A stretch of 64,000 bases of DNA from Butyrivibrio sp. INlla18 (GTDB lineage Bacteria; Bacillota; Clostridia; Lachnospirales; Lachnospiraceae): the NCBI RefSeq assembly GCF_900103635.1, contig NZ_FMXK01000004.1, forward strand, positions 62,001 through 126,000. Reading direction: 5' to 3'. Under the pieces are notes generated by a model. It saw only the letters and a list, made by a program, of their open reading frames with translations, was not told the origin of the DNA and made no database searches. A program made the translations under genes and the position numbers. Shown in pieces: positions 8,497 through 17,482 of this stretch. Numbering within the stretch: the stretch's first letter is position 1; the number at the start of each line of letters is the position of its first letter.

Positions 8497-10518
8497 TTAA
8501 ATTTTAAACCTCTGCACATAGGAAGTAAGTGTCTGTGAAGTACCTGCAAGTTCTTCTGAGTTGTCAGCCACATCCTGGCTGCTCTTTGTAATGTCGTTGG
8601 CCATCTGAACCATATTTTCAGAAGTTGTGAGAATCTCATCTGCGCTGGCTGCCTGTTCCTCAGAAATAGCAGCAACAGTAGTTGCAACTTCATCAACCTT
8701 AGAAACATTCTTGATCATAGCTTCCATAAGTTCATTTGACTGCTGAATATTTGTATAGATCTGATCAAAGGTTCCAACTGCAACTTCAATAAGTTCGCTA
8801 TTTTCCCTGATGCTCTCAGCAGAAGCATTAGCCTGTCCGACAGCTTTCTCGATAAGTCCGCGAACCTCATCTATAAGCTTTGAAATATTCTGGGCACTGG
8901 TTGCTGATGTCTGAGCCAGCTTACCAATCTGTGTAGCAACAACTGCAAAGCCTCTTCCTGACTCTCCAGCTCTTGCTGCCTCAATGCTGGCATTAAGTGA
9001 AAGAAGATTTGTCTCTTCTGCGATGGCACTGATCATTCCAACAATGTTTGTGATCTCTTCTGAAGCTGCACCAACCTGATTGATGGATTCAACAAGTTCA
9101 TTATTGGCTCCCTCGATTCCGATCATAGCCTCGCTGAGCTTCTCCATGTCGCTACGGCCCTTCTGAGAGATCTCAACTGTTTCTTTCATGCTGACGCTTG
9201 CCTTATCACTGTTATCCCTTGTGTCAGATACTACAGTTGCAAGTGTTGTAGCGTTCTGTGCGATATCATTAACTGCCTGAGCAAGCTGATCAACTGTTTC
9301 GTTGAGCTGCTCCATAGCAGCAGCCTGTGACTGAGATGCTGAGAACATTGTCTTAGAAACCTTGTCACTGCTGTCAGATTCATTTCTAAGCTTCTCAGAT
9401 TCATTGCTGATACTAGCCAGCATGTTTCTCATAGAATCAACAAACTCAGTAACCTGTCTTCCCATGACACCGATCTCGTCGTTACTATTAACATCAACAT
9501 TGATAGTAAAGTCACCCTCTGTCATAGCTGTAATGTTGCTAGTAATAACTGTAAGTGGAGCAATAACCTTTCTAACAACAAGAAGAATTGCTACGACTAT
9601 CAGAAGAACTGCAACTAATCCGATGATTACCAGATACCATGACATCTGATAGATTGGTCCAAGGATCTCGCTCTTTGGAATATAAGAAACAAGGATCCAA
9701 TCTGTTCCTTCAACCTGCTTGAATGCTGCGACATATGAGCCGATCTCACATGTGTCATAGTCTGCCGCAGCTATCTTCTTAGCTGCCCCCTTCAAAAGTG
9801 CATCACTGCTAGTATCTGAAAGAGTTGTAGATACAAGGCTTGCATCTCTGTGTGCAAGGATAGTTCCATCTGTTGTATCTACCAGGAATGAGCTTGCACC
9901 CTTCATCTTAACTCCGGAATTAACGATTACAGTGATAGAATCAAGTGGTACGTCCGCACCGATAACCTTCAGATCAACGCGGTCCATATCAAGAATACCT
10001 GTAGCACTTATTACCATATCGCCGTTGTAATTCTGGTGTGCTGAGCCATAGGCCATTCCCACTCTGGTAATGCCCTGTTTGAACCAGATACTCTCTGTTA
10101 CATTCTGTTCAGTAAAAGCTGACTCTCTTGCTGTATAGAGCTTGCCAGATGATGTTCCAATGTACATGCCATCAGGATTACTCTTGTTGTAACCATAGAA
10201 TGCATCAAGAATCTTAACAAGTTCAAAATCTGCAGGATGTTCAGTTTCAATTACAAGTTTAACTGTACTGAAAAATTCAAGATTGTTATCAAGCCATGAT
10301 TCAATATTGTCGGCCTGATTTGAAATTGATGATTCCAGTGTCTCATTTGCCATTTCCTTCATTCGTGCTTTGGAAAGTTCCCCCGCAACGGCCACTAAAA
10401 CCACGACAGTGAAAGTTACAAGTGGTACGATGTACCACAGAAGTTTGGTACTGATCTTTCTGACCCTTCTTTTTTTTACTGCCTTTGCTGCCTTTGTCTT
10501 TGATGTCTGTTCTCCCAT
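8497..10518 (-). CDS. Methyl-accepting chemotaxis protein with dCache-type sensor
   Basis: A 673-aa transmembrane chemoreceptor. Order: short basic cytosolic N-terminus, TM1 near 25-47, an extracellular double-Cache-like sensor to about 290 (it contains [14 protein letters not shown] and [12 protein letters not shown]), TM2 near 295-318, HAMP, then a long coiled-coil signalling domain. The hairpin tip that contacts CheA/CheW is clear ([18 protein letters not shown]). No CheR-docking pentapeptide is seen at the C-terminus. It leads a likely three-gene transcript with the binding protein and the CLC gene (gaps 13 and 16 bp). Confidence 0.93.
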   Translation of the reverse strand: MGEQTSKTKAAKAVKKRRVRKISTKLLWYIVPLVTFTVVVLVAVAGELSKARMKEMANETLESSISNQADNIESWLDNNLEFFSTVKLVIETEHPADFELVKILDAFYGYNKSNPDGMYIGTSSGKLYTARESAFTEQNVTESIWFKQGITRVGMAYGSAHQNYNGDMVISATGILDMDRVDLKVIGADVPLDSITVIVNSGVKMKGASSFLVDTTDGTILAHRDASLVSTTLSDTSSDALLKGAAKKIAAADYDTCEIGSYVAAFKQVEGTDWILVSYIPKSEILGPIYQMSWYLVIIGLVAVLLIVVAILLVVRKVIAPLTVITSNITAMTEGDFTINVDVNSNDEIGVMGRQVTEFVDSMRNMLASISNESEKLRNESDSSDKVSKTMFSASQSQAAAMEQLNETVDQLAQAVNDIAQNATTLATVVSDTRDNSDKASVSMKETVEISQKGRSDMEKLSEAMIGIEGANNELVESINQVGAASEEITNIVGMISAIAEETNLLSLNASIEAARAGESGRGFAVVATQIGKLAQTSATSAQNISKLIDEVRGLIEKAVGQANASAESIRENSELIEVAVGTFDQIYTNIQQSNELMEAMIKNVSKVDEVATTVAAISEEQAASADEILTTSENMVQMANDITKSSQDVADNSEELAGTSQTLTSYVQRFKI

Positions 10519-10556
10519 ATACTTTTTGTTCCTCGCTGCCTTTGAATTTTAGCCAT

Positions 10557-10595
10557 AAAAAAGCGCTATGCTTGAGTTGATTATAGCATTAGCGC
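10557..10595 (-). terminator. Intrinsic terminator after the spermidine-synthase-like gene
   Basis: On the minus strand GCGCTAATGCT pairs with AGCATAGCGC (one bulge), followed by TTTTTT. It lies 29 bp after the stop of the gene at 10625-12292. The loop holds a TATAAT (see the overlapping promoter). Confidence 0.8.
10580..10585 (-). promoter_or_regulatory. Possible extended -10 promoter of the chemoreceptor operon
   Basis: Minus-strand TGCTATAAT (TATAAT with an upstream TG one base away) lies 62 bp before the chemoreceptor start. It falls within the stem and loop of the preceding terminator. No good -35 is visible, which is acceptable for an extended -10 site. Confidence 0.4.
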
Positions 10596-10624
10596 CCCTG
10601 AAAATATATGAATTTTTAAAAATT

Positions 10625-12292
10625 TTATAAACTATTCAATAGTCCATTTATGCCCTGTTTTTTGTAAATTTCTTTGTAATATAATACCTCATCCTTAATA
10701 ATTGCATCGATCTGTTTCATGCCCAATAATTCAACAGGTGCTTTGTCATCTGTCATGATATGATTGCCTGCATCGTAGGCCAGTGCTGAGCTATATGCAC
10801 TCTCCATCATAGCTCTCAAGTCAGTCTCATCTTCTTTACTAGCTCCATCCTTTAACTTCTCAAGAAAATTATCGGAATCACATGCAAAGAGTTCTTTGTT
10901 TGTCGAACCTACCACATCAATTGTTACAACATTATTAAACACTGAAGAAATGGTATCTGCCAGATAAGTATTAATTGTGGCATCATTTTGGGCTCCGATG
11001 GCATTGTCGCTGTACATATTCATGTTTACAACCATCACTCCACCATCATTCAGATGCTCTTTTACCATAGTAAAGAACTCTACTGATGACATCTGAAAAG
11101 GAATAGTAATGTCCTGATAGGCATCAACCATGATCACGTCGTACTTCTTGTCCACTGCAGCAAGATAAGCTCTGCCATCGTAGGTTGTCACCTTTGTAGT
11201 TTCAGGAAGTTCAAAGTACTTGTGGGCAAGATCAGTTATCTTTTCGTCGATCTCAACGCCCTCAATATTGATGTTGTCAAAGTGTCTTGAAAGCTGGGTT
11301 GCATATGTTCCAGAGCCCATGCCTAGGATCAAAACGTCCAGATTTTCGCCCTTTTCTTCTTTATCTTTGATGCCTGCCATGTAAGGTGCTGCCATAGCTA
11401 CGTCATAATACATTCCTGTAAGAGCACCATCTTTAACAAGAACTGACTGAACACCAAATAAAACATTAGTTGAAAGGATAACTGTATTTGGAGTTTCTTT
11501 TACCTGAAGATAGTTGTAAACTGACTCGCCTTCATAGGTTAAGTTATTCTCCCAAAAGGCAAAGCTTGTGTTGTAGCAAAGGCCGCAAGATATAACAAAA
11601 ATAAGGATTCCGGAAACGATCCTTGCTACATTACTGTTTTTTTTTGAGCCTTTTGTAGCTTGGTCAGTACCTTCAGATGGGCTTACAAAGTAAGCAATAG
11701 AAAGAACTATGAGGATTCCTGCAAAGATAAGGAATGTGATGGCTGTTCCTACAGCAGGGATAGTAACAAAGGTTGGTACGAAGGTACCGATGATACTGCC
11801 TACTGTATTGAAAGCTCCAAGAGTTCCAATGATCTTGCCGTTATCTTCGAGAGAATCTGTCGTATACTTGGCAAGACTTGGAGTTACTGTTCCAAGAAGG
11901 AATAATGGAAATACAAAAACCACCATGCAGGCCGCAAAGGCAGCGATCACAAGGAAGTTACTGTTAACTGTAAAGATAAGAAGTGCAGAAATACCAAGGA
12001 TTACGTATTTGCCAATGGCTGGGATAAGTGCTATCCAGATAGCTGATACAAGGATCCTGCCGTAGAGCTTACCTGGGTCCTTGTCCTTGTCTGCCTTGCG
12101 GCCGCCGTAAATATTACCAAGAGCCATGGCGATCATGATAGTTCCGATGATGATAGTCCACACGATCTGTGATGAGCTAAAATATGGAGCAAGAAGTCTG
12201 CTGGCGCCAAGTTCTACCGCCATTACTGACATTCCTGCAAAGAATTCTGTAAGATACAGAAATAGTTTATTCTTTAAGATCTTTTTATTCAT
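10625..12292 (-). CDS. Membrane-fused spermidine synthase-like protein
   Basis: A 555-aa two-part protein. Residues 10-240 hold about seven hydrophobic segments. Residues 255-555 form a spermidine-synthase fold: SAM-type nucleotide loop VLILGMGSGTYATQL (321-333), acidic residue in GVEID (348), YDGRAYL (371-377) and VDAY with the expected catalytic Asp at 390. Proteins of this fused architecture are widespread in bacteria, but many lack a proven aminopropyltransferase role. It lies 37 bp after cbiB, so it may ride on the cobalamin transcript. It ends at a terminator. Confidence 0.8.
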   Translation of the reverse strand: MNKKILKNKLFLYLTEFFAGMSVMAVELGASRLLAPYFSSSQIVWTIIIGTIMIAMALGNIYGGRKADKDKDPGKLYGRILVSAIWIALIPAIGKYVILGISALLIFTVNSNFLVIAAFAACMVVFVFPLFLLGTVTPSLAKYTTDSLEDNGKIIGTLGAFNTVGSIIGTFVPTFVTIPAVGTAITFLIFAGILIVLSIAYFVSPSEGTDQATKGSKKNSNVARIVSGILIFVISCGLCYNTSFAFWENNLTYEGESVYNYLQVKETPNTVILSTNVLFGVQSVLVKDGALTGMYYDVAMAAPYMAGIKDKEEKGENLDVLILGMGSGTYATQLSRHFDNINIEGVEIDEKITDLAHKYFELPETTKVTTYDGRAYLAAVDKKYDVIMVDAYQDITIPFQMSSVEFFTMVKEHLNDGGVMVVNMNMYSDNAIGAQNDATINTYLADTISSVFNNVVTIDVVGSTNKELFACDSDNFLEKLKDGASKEDETDLRAMMESAYSSALAYDAGNHIMTDDKAPVELLGMKQIDAIIKDEVLYYKEIYKKQGINGLLNSL

Positions 12293-12329
12293 ACCGTTCC
12301 TCTTTGATAGTAATAATGCCTAATTTCAC

Positions 12330-13325
12330 TTATACCACATATATCCTGATAACTTCAATGATTGAATAAACGATAACTGGAAAAAGTGCCGTAATGTACA
12401 TTAACCTGCAAGCTCTGACTATATCATCAGCCTCGATCTTTCTTTTTTCATCACCAATATATGGTTTAGAATGCATTTCACCAAAGTAAACCGCTGGCCC
12501 TGCAAGGCGAAGGCCAAGTGCTCCTGCACATACGCTCTCACACTGTGCAGAATTTGGACTTGCATGATTGAATCTGTCTCTTTTAAAGATCCTGACTGAA
12601 TCCTTGAAGCTATAATGAGCTTTATCAGTTAGTTCTAGTAAAAAAGCTGCTGCCATCATAAGTACTGCGCTGATCCTGGCTGGAACAAAAGCAAAGATAT
12701 CATCAAGCCTAGCTGCGCTTCTTCCAAAGAACATATACTTGTCATTCTTGTAGCCGATCATGGAATCCATGGTACTGACAGCCTTGTAGATAAAGGCAAG
12801 GACAGGACCGCCAATAGCCAGATAAAACATAGGACAGATAACGCCGTCATTGGTATTTTCTGCAACGGTCTCAACTGCTGCCCTTGTGATGCCGTCTTTA
12901 TCAAGAAGAGCGGTATCTCTGCCAACTATCATGCTAACTGCAGTTCGAGCCCCCTCAATATTCCCATCCTTTAAAGGCTCATGCACATCCATTGCCGCCT
13001 GGCAAAGACTCTTTGCAGCAATACTCTGCCAGCTCATCATGGTCATCACTATAAGCCCCACCTCTTTATCCACTAGAAAAGCGCAGTACAGGATAAATAT
13101 CCCCAAGAAAGCTGTGGATAACACCACAAGAGTTGTCAGTAACATGCCTTTTCGATACTTCTTGTCATCACTATCTTCTTTAATTAATAATCTCTTTTCC
13201 AAAAAAGTTATGAGGCGCCCAATTAGCTGCACAGGATGTGGGATATTCCTTGGATCTCCCACGAAGGCATCCACGATAAAGCCCAAAATAAATGTAATTG
13301 GAATGTATTTAAAATATTGAATCAT
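12330..13325 (-). CDS. cbiB: Adenosylcobinamide-phosphate synthase CbiB (CobD)
   Basis: Integral membrane enzyme joining (R)-1-amino-2-propanol phosphate (or related linker) to adenosylcobyric acid. 331 aa. The N-terminal hydrophobic segment is followed by the family signature GDPRNIPHPVQLIGR, then RDTALLDKDGITRAAVETVAENTNDGVICPMFY and the AARLDDIFAFVPAR block, all diagnostic. It lies 9 bp after the cobS stop. Its linker substrate would come from the threonine-phosphate decarboxylase at 16295-17374. Elsewhere the name cobD is used for either enzyme. Confidence 0.95.
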   Translation of the reverse strand: MIQYFKYIPITFILGFIVDAFVGDPRNIPHPVQLIGRLITFLEKRLLIKEDSDDKKYRKGMLLTTLVVLSTAFLGIFILYCAFLVDKEVGLIVMTMMSWQSIAAKSLCQAAMDVHEPLKDGNIEGARTAVSMIVGRDTALLDKDGITRAAVETVAENTNDGVICPMFYLAIGGPVLAFIYKAVSTMDSMIGYKNDKYMFFGRSAARLDDIFAFVPARISAVLMMAAAFLLELTDKAHYSFKDSVRIFKRDRFNHASPNSAQCESVCAGALGLRLAGPAVYFGEMHSKPYIGDEKRKIEADDIVRACRLMYITALFPVIVYSIIEVIRIYVV

Positions 13326-13334
13326 GTCACTCCC

Positions 13335-14126
13335 TTAGAGCCAGCGATAAAAATATGCCATAGCGCCGATAACAAGCACCATGCACGTCTCACATATGCA
13401 CACAAACCAGCCTGCTACATCACCAGTTATGCCGCCAAACTCATTTTCTGACCTTACGTGGTAATACAGAAATGTGAAAAGAGCTGCCAAAACAGCCGCT
13501 GCGCCTGTAAAACGTCCGATGACTATCATGGCGATCATGACAACGCCAGCTTCTTTTATCAAAATGCTAAGACACTTCTTTTTGTCTGAACCTTCTGCAA
13601 AAGTATAGAGCGTACCTTCATTCTTGGCACATTTAAATGAAACAACTGAGATACCACTTAGGCACCTTGAAAGGCAAAGGCCAAGTCCAAGGACTACTAT
13701 TTCTGAAATCCCAGAGCCAGCGTAATACATGATAAGTTCAAGTCCTGCAAAGAAAAGCGCAGCAAGGACCATAACTCTTATAACAGCAAAGGCTCCAATA
13801 TGAGGGTCTTTAAGGATCTCAAGTTTCTTTTCCCTTGTCTGATAGGATGAAAGCGCATCGCTCACATCCATGAAGCCGTCAAGATGTATTCCGCCTGTCA
13901 GAATAACAGGGGTCACTACTAATATCAGCGGAATCACTGTTTCTGCTGGAAGTTCAATATAATGCATCACAAAATAAAGAACGCTCATGATAGCGCCGAT
14001 CAAAAGGCCAATCAAAGGAAAGAAGCAAATGCTGTACTTCATGTCCTCGTTTCCCCACTTAAATTGTGGCATTGGTATCTTGGAATACATTGAAAATGCA
14101 ATCGCAAAAGACTTAAGTAACCTCAT
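13335..14126 (-). CDS. cobS: Adenosylcobinamide-GDP ribazoletransferase CobS
   Basis: Final enzyme of the lower-loop pathway. It joins adenosylcobinamide-GDP with alpha-ribazole (phosphate) at the membrane. 263 aa from the ATG at 14126, which overlaps the cobU stop as ATGA. The in-frame TTG 24 bp earlier is less likely. Landmarks: FSMYSKIPMP near the N-terminus, and GGIHLDGFMDVSDALSSYQTREKKLEILKD with the acidic metal-binding cluster. About six hydrophobic segments are visible, as in the family. Confidence 0.94.
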   Translation of the reverse strand: MRLLKSFAIAFSMYSKIPMPQFKWGNEDMKYSICFFPLIGLLIGAIMSVLYFVMHYIELPAETVIPLILVVTPVILTGGIHLDGFMDVSDALSSYQTREKKLEILKDPHIGAFAVIRVMVLAALFFAGLELIMYYAGSGISEIVVLGLGLCLSRCLSGISVVSFKCAKNEGTLYTFAEGSDKKKCLSILIKEAGVVMIAMIVIGRFTGAAAVLAALFTFLYYHVRSENEFGGITGDVAGWFVCICETCMVLVIGAMAYFYRWL

Positions 14127-15070
14127 TTTATCTTCACCCCTTCCCCGCAAAATACTCTGTAGATACTGCGATCTTTTCCTAACATTTGCATGAGACGCCC
14201 TGTTTCTTCACGAGCCTTTCTGTCTGTAGCATCCATAGGAACTATGCCGCAGGTAATATCGTCAACTATGACTGTCTCAGCTTCTTTTAATAAGTTAAAA
14301 GACTCTTCTGCTGAGAGAATGTTACGCACAAGCCTCTCTGCGTGTTCATAAGCTCTGTAGCCTGCTGGCACCTTGGTGTCATCAGCTGTAAAAGAATAGA
14401 TTTCTTTATCTTCTATATTAAATTCACTTTTAGCAAAGGCTCTTTTGCCCTGAAAGGCTCCGCCAAATATAAGTTTCTTGTTCACTGCTTGTCCCCCATC
14501 TACTAAAGGCTCTGTGTTTCCTTTAACTCCAGCAGTCATCTCCATAACTTCATCAGCTCTTTTTGAAGCTAGCTGTTCAAGTAGCGCAAGTCCCCTCTGA
14601 TACTCTATTGTTTCATCTCCATAAATAATAGAATCGCTGTAAATTCCATCGCTTACAAATACAATGCTGGCACCGGATTTTTGGCACTCATCTATCAAAA
14701 TGCCAAGACCCTTTTGAACTCTTCCAGTTGCATCATGGTCCACATAGAAGTTGCCCTTATCATCTACTCTAAACATCTCATTAGCAAGAAGGGCAGTGAG
14801 GCTATCCACCAAAAATGCAGGCGGATTCTCATCTTTCCTGATAACATCCACAAGGTCTTCTATCCTATACTTAAGCTCAATAGTATCAAAGCCAAGATCT
14901 TTTCTGCTTTCCACATGCTTTTTGATGCGCTCGTCATCTTCCGCCCCTGTAGATATCATGGTTGCCACGTAGTAGAGTTTTCCCTTTTGCTTCTTAGAAT
15001 AGCTTACCGCCAGGTCCTGAGCCTTATTCGATTTTCCATTCTTACAACCGCCAGTTATCAGAACTACCAT
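14123..15070 (-). CDS. cobU: CobU-type adenosylcobinamide kinase/guanylyltransferase, tandem-fused form
   Basis: Phosphorylates adenosylcobinamide and adds GMP. 315 aa, far above the usual ~180. Residues 1-185 match a CobU unit: P-loop GGCKNGKS (7-14), RIKKHVESRKDLGFDTIE, and AFLVDSLTALLANEMF, but the SNEVG-like loop is degenerate (FVSDGIYSDS). Residues 198-315 look like a second, shortened unit with its own P-loop-like GGAFQGK (203-209) and a clean CobU C-terminal block (DDITCGIVPMDATDRKAREE). Start lies 1 bp after the cobT stop. It overlaps cobS by 4 bp. Confidence 0.88.
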   Translation of the reverse strand: MVVLITGGCKNGKSNKAQDLAVSYSKKQKGKLYYVATMISTGAEDDERIKKHVESRKDLGFDTIELKYRIEDLVDVIRKDENPPAFLVDSLTALLANEMFRVDDKGNFYVDHDATGRVQKGLGILIDECQKSGASIVFVSDGIYSDSIIYGDETIEYQRGLALLEQLASKRADEVMEMTAGVKGNTEPLVDGGQAVNKKLIFGGAFQGKRAFAKSEFNIEDKEIYSFTADDTKVPAGYRAYEHAERLVRNILSAEESFNLLKEAETVIVDDITCGIVPMDATDRKAREETGRLMQMLGKDRSIYRVFCGEGVKIK

Positions 15071-15071
15071 A

Positions 15072-16205
15072 TTACCTTATTCCCTCAAGGTATGAATCAT
15101 CTATTCCGCCGCCTTCAAAGGTTGCCATGTCGCACATCATAACGCAGGCATCCTCAATTATCTGAAATGCCATAGGACATCCGCTTCCTTCACCAAGTCC
15201 CATATTCAGCATAAGATATGGATTAAGTCCCAGCTCTTTTATTGCAAGATCATAGGCAGGCTCCTTGGACACATGGGATGTGAAAAGATATCCCTTAACA
15301 AGCGGGCAGAGTCTTACTGCGCACAGTGCTGCCACCGCAGAAATAATGCCATCTATGACAACAGCCTTCTTGGAAATTGCCGCTCCAATAAATGCGCCGC
15401 ACATAGCAGCAATATCAAGGCCGCCAACCTTGGCCATAGCTGATATTATCTGCTCAGCGTCATTCTCATTCCCTTCCCACTCCTTATTTTGAAGTCCATG
15501 GAACTCAAGGGCTTTTCTTATGACTTCCTTCTTTTGGCTAAGGGCTTCATCTGTAAGTCCAGTGCCTCGCCCCGTGATGTCTTCTGGAGATACGCCTGTA
15601 AGTGCAGCTAAAAGAGCTGTGGATGTGGTAGTGTTACCAACTCCCATCTCTCCTACGCCCACAAGGTCTACTGTTCCAGTGGAGGACTTATCCACATTGG
15701 CTACGAGATTTATCCCCGTAGTTATGGCTCTAAGGCACTCATCTTCCGTCATAGCCATTTCTTTTACTATATTACCAGTGCCTCGCCTAATGCTGTGGTC
15801 AAGGACTTTACTTGCATCCGGGTCAGCAGAATAATCCGTAGCAATTCCCATATCTGTCACTACAAGCTCTGTGCCCGTGTGCCTTGCAAGAACTGCAACG
15901 CCAGTAAGCCCTCTTGTCATGTTAAGGGCCTGCATGGCAGTTACTGAAACAGGGGATGACGCCACGCCCTCCTCCACAACGCCGTTATCTGCGCAGAATA
16001 CGTAAATAGTCTTTTTACCAATTTTGTTTTTGGCATGACCTGTTATACCAGCGAGCTTTATTGCAATGTTTTCAAGCTCTCCCATGCTACGAGGCGGCTT
16101 TACCAGCGAATTGTTGTAATCTGATGCTGCACTAATAGCAGCATCATCAACTTTTTCCACTTTATCTATGTAATTTTCAAGAGTTTTCAACATATCCTTG
16201 TTCAT
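15072..16205 (-). CDS. cobT: Nicotinate-nucleotide--dimethylbenzimidazole phosphoribosyltransferase CobT
   Basis: Makes alpha-ribazole phosphate from nicotinate mononucleotide and a lower-ligand base. 377 aa, slightly longer than the ~350 norm. Landmarks: LVKPPRSMGELENIAIKLAG, VFCADNGVVEEGVASSP, GEMGVGNTTTSTALL, and the C-terminal MNMGLGEGSGCPMAF with the catalytic Glu. First gene of the minus-strand cob run. No cobalamin riboswitch fits in the short divergent spacer upstream. Ribosome site is weak. The ATG four codons later is an alternative start. Confidence 0.95.
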   Translation of the reverse strand: MNKDMLKTLENYIDKVEKVDDAAISAASDYNNSLVKPPRSMGELENIAIKLAGITGHAKNKIGKKTIYVFCADNGVVEEGVASSPVSVTAMQALNMTRGLTGVAVLARHTGTELVVTDMGIATDYSADPDASKVLDHSIRRGTGNIVKEMAMTEDECLRAITTGINLVANVDKSSTGTVDLVGVGEMGVGNTTTSTALLAALTGVSPEDITGRGTGLTDEALSQKKEVIRKALEFHGLQNKEWEGNENDAEQIISAMAKVGGLDIAAMCGAFIGAAISKKAVVIDGIISAVAALCAVRLCPLVKGYLFTSHVSKEPAYDLAIKELGLNPYLMLNMGLGEGSGCPMAFQIIEDACVMMCDMATFEGGGIDDSYLEGIR

Positions 16206-16216
16206 AAAAATAATTC

Positions 16217-16239
16217 TACACCATTTTATCTATGGTGTA
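16217..16239. promoter_or_regulatory. Dyad between cobT and the divergent decarboxylase gene
   Basis: A perfect 7-bp inverted repeat (TACACCA / TGGTGTA) with a 9-bp centre in the spacer between divergent cobalamin genes. Its place between two promoters suggests an operator shared by both, though nothing in the sequence names the regulator. Confidence 0.4.
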
Positions 16240-16294
16240 ATTACTGATATACTTAGGAAATGTAAGATAATACATGTTTTTATATGAGGATATT

Positions 16295-17374
16295 ATGAAT
16301 CATCAAATGGCATTCACCCACGGCGGCGAATACACTGATTACAACCAAATAAAGCTGGATTTTAGCGTAAACACTAATCCTCTGGGGATGCCAGGGAACT
16401 TAAGCTATGCCCTGACTACAAATGTCGATGCTCTTGAGAAGTACCCAGATAGGCGTTCCGAGGAGCTTTGCCACGCTATTTCCAAGAAAAGAGGCGTTAC
16501 AGCAGACAGTATCTTTATTGGAAACGGCGCTTCTGAAGTTATCAGTTTACTAGCAAAAGTCCTTGCTCCCAAAAATGCGCTTATTATAGAGCCCACATTT
16601 TCAGGCTATGAGAGAGCTCTTTTATCTAACGGTTCCAAGGTTAGCTACTACGAGCTTTCTAAGGAAAATGGATATGCGCTGACGGAGGATTTCATAGCTT
16701 TTCTAGAAAAAGCCAAATGTGGCGTGGTCTTTGCCTGCAGTCCTAACAATCCTACTGGACGAGTTATCGAACCTGCCCTTGTAAAAGAGATTGCAGATGT
16801 ATGTGAGAAAAAGAAGATCTTCTTTATATTAGATGAGTGCTTCATGGGCTTTGTGGAAAACTCTGATCATTATAGTTGTCAGAGTCTCCTTGCTGATCAT
16901 CCACATCTAGTCCTTTTGGATGCCTTCACTAAGCTCTACTCAATTCCCGGAATAAGGCTTGGATACTGCATTAGTAGTAACAAAGATCTTGTGAAAGCTC
17001 TTTTTAATGCCCAGCCAGAATGGAGCGTATCAACTTATGCTCAGCTTGCGGGAAAAGAGGCTCTTTTACAAGAAAGGTATGTGAAAAGAACCATTGAACT
17101 GGTATCTACTGAGAGAGATTTCCTAATAAAAGAACTTCGTCATCTTGGATTTGAGGTGTATGACAGCCAGGCTAACTTCATCATGTTTAATGTACCTGCG
17201 AGATTAGGGCAAAACCGTGACCTGCAGGAGTTCCTGGCAAAGAAGTATCATATCCTCATCAGATCCTGCAGTAATTTCATGGGATTAGAAGAAGGTGATT
17301 ACAGAATTGCAGTAAAGTTACATGACAAAAATGAACTATTGATCGAAGCACTTAAGTCTTTCTTATCACTGTGA
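16295..17374 (+). CDS. Threonine-phosphate decarboxylase-like PLP aminotransferase (CobD/HisC family)
   Basis: Class I/II PLP enzyme, 359 aa from the ATG at 16295, which follows GAGG by five bases. An ATG 21 bp earlier is less likely. Visible: FSVNTNPLG near the N-terminus (CobD style), CSPNNPTG, FILDECF, and LLDAFTKLYSIPGIRLGY with the PLP lysine at about residue 213. Threonine-phosphate decarboxylase makes the aminopropanol-phosphate linker used by CbiB. The divergent cob operon supports that role over histidinol-phosphate aminotransferase. Confidence 0.85.
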   Translation: MNHQMAFTHGGEYTDYNQIKLDFSVNTNPLGMPGNLSYALTTNVDALEKYPDRRSEELCHAISKKRGVTADSIFIGNGASEVISLLAKVLAPKNALIIEPTFSGYERALLSNGSKVSYYELSKENGYALTEDFIAFLEKAKCGVVFACSPNNPTGRVIEPALVKEIADVCEKKKIFFILDECFMGFVENSDHYSCQSLLADHPHLVLLDAFTKLYSIPGIRLGYCISSNKDLVKALFNAQPEWSVSTYAQLAGKEALLQERYVKRTIELVSTERDFLIKELRHLGFEVYDSQANFIMFNVPARLGQNRDLQEFLAKKYHILIRSCSNFMGLEEGDYRIAVKLHDKNELLIEALKSFLSL

Positions 17375-17411
17375 AAAGTATTGTTTATCACCAGCGAAAA
17401 ATTATTCTTAG

Positions 17412-17440
17412 TTCACATTTTGCTTTTCAATAATTATAAT
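17412..17440 (+). promoter_or_regulatory. Sigma-A promoter of metQ
   Basis: TTCACA (5/6) and a perfect TATAAT separated by 17 bp, ending 42 bp before the metQ ATG. No SAM riboswitch or T-box fits between them. Confidence 0.75.
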
Positions 17441-17482
17441 CATTTTCATAAATTAAAAAGAAATTCGAGGAGGGATTATTTT

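Noticed and set aside
10550..10555. TTAGCC motif near the chemoreceptor start
   Set aside because: Single copy with no partner at 30-31 bp; expected by chance.
17375..17482. SAM riboswitch or T-box before metQ
   Set aside because: Only about 42 nt separate the -10 and the ATG, too short, and no conserved elements are seen.
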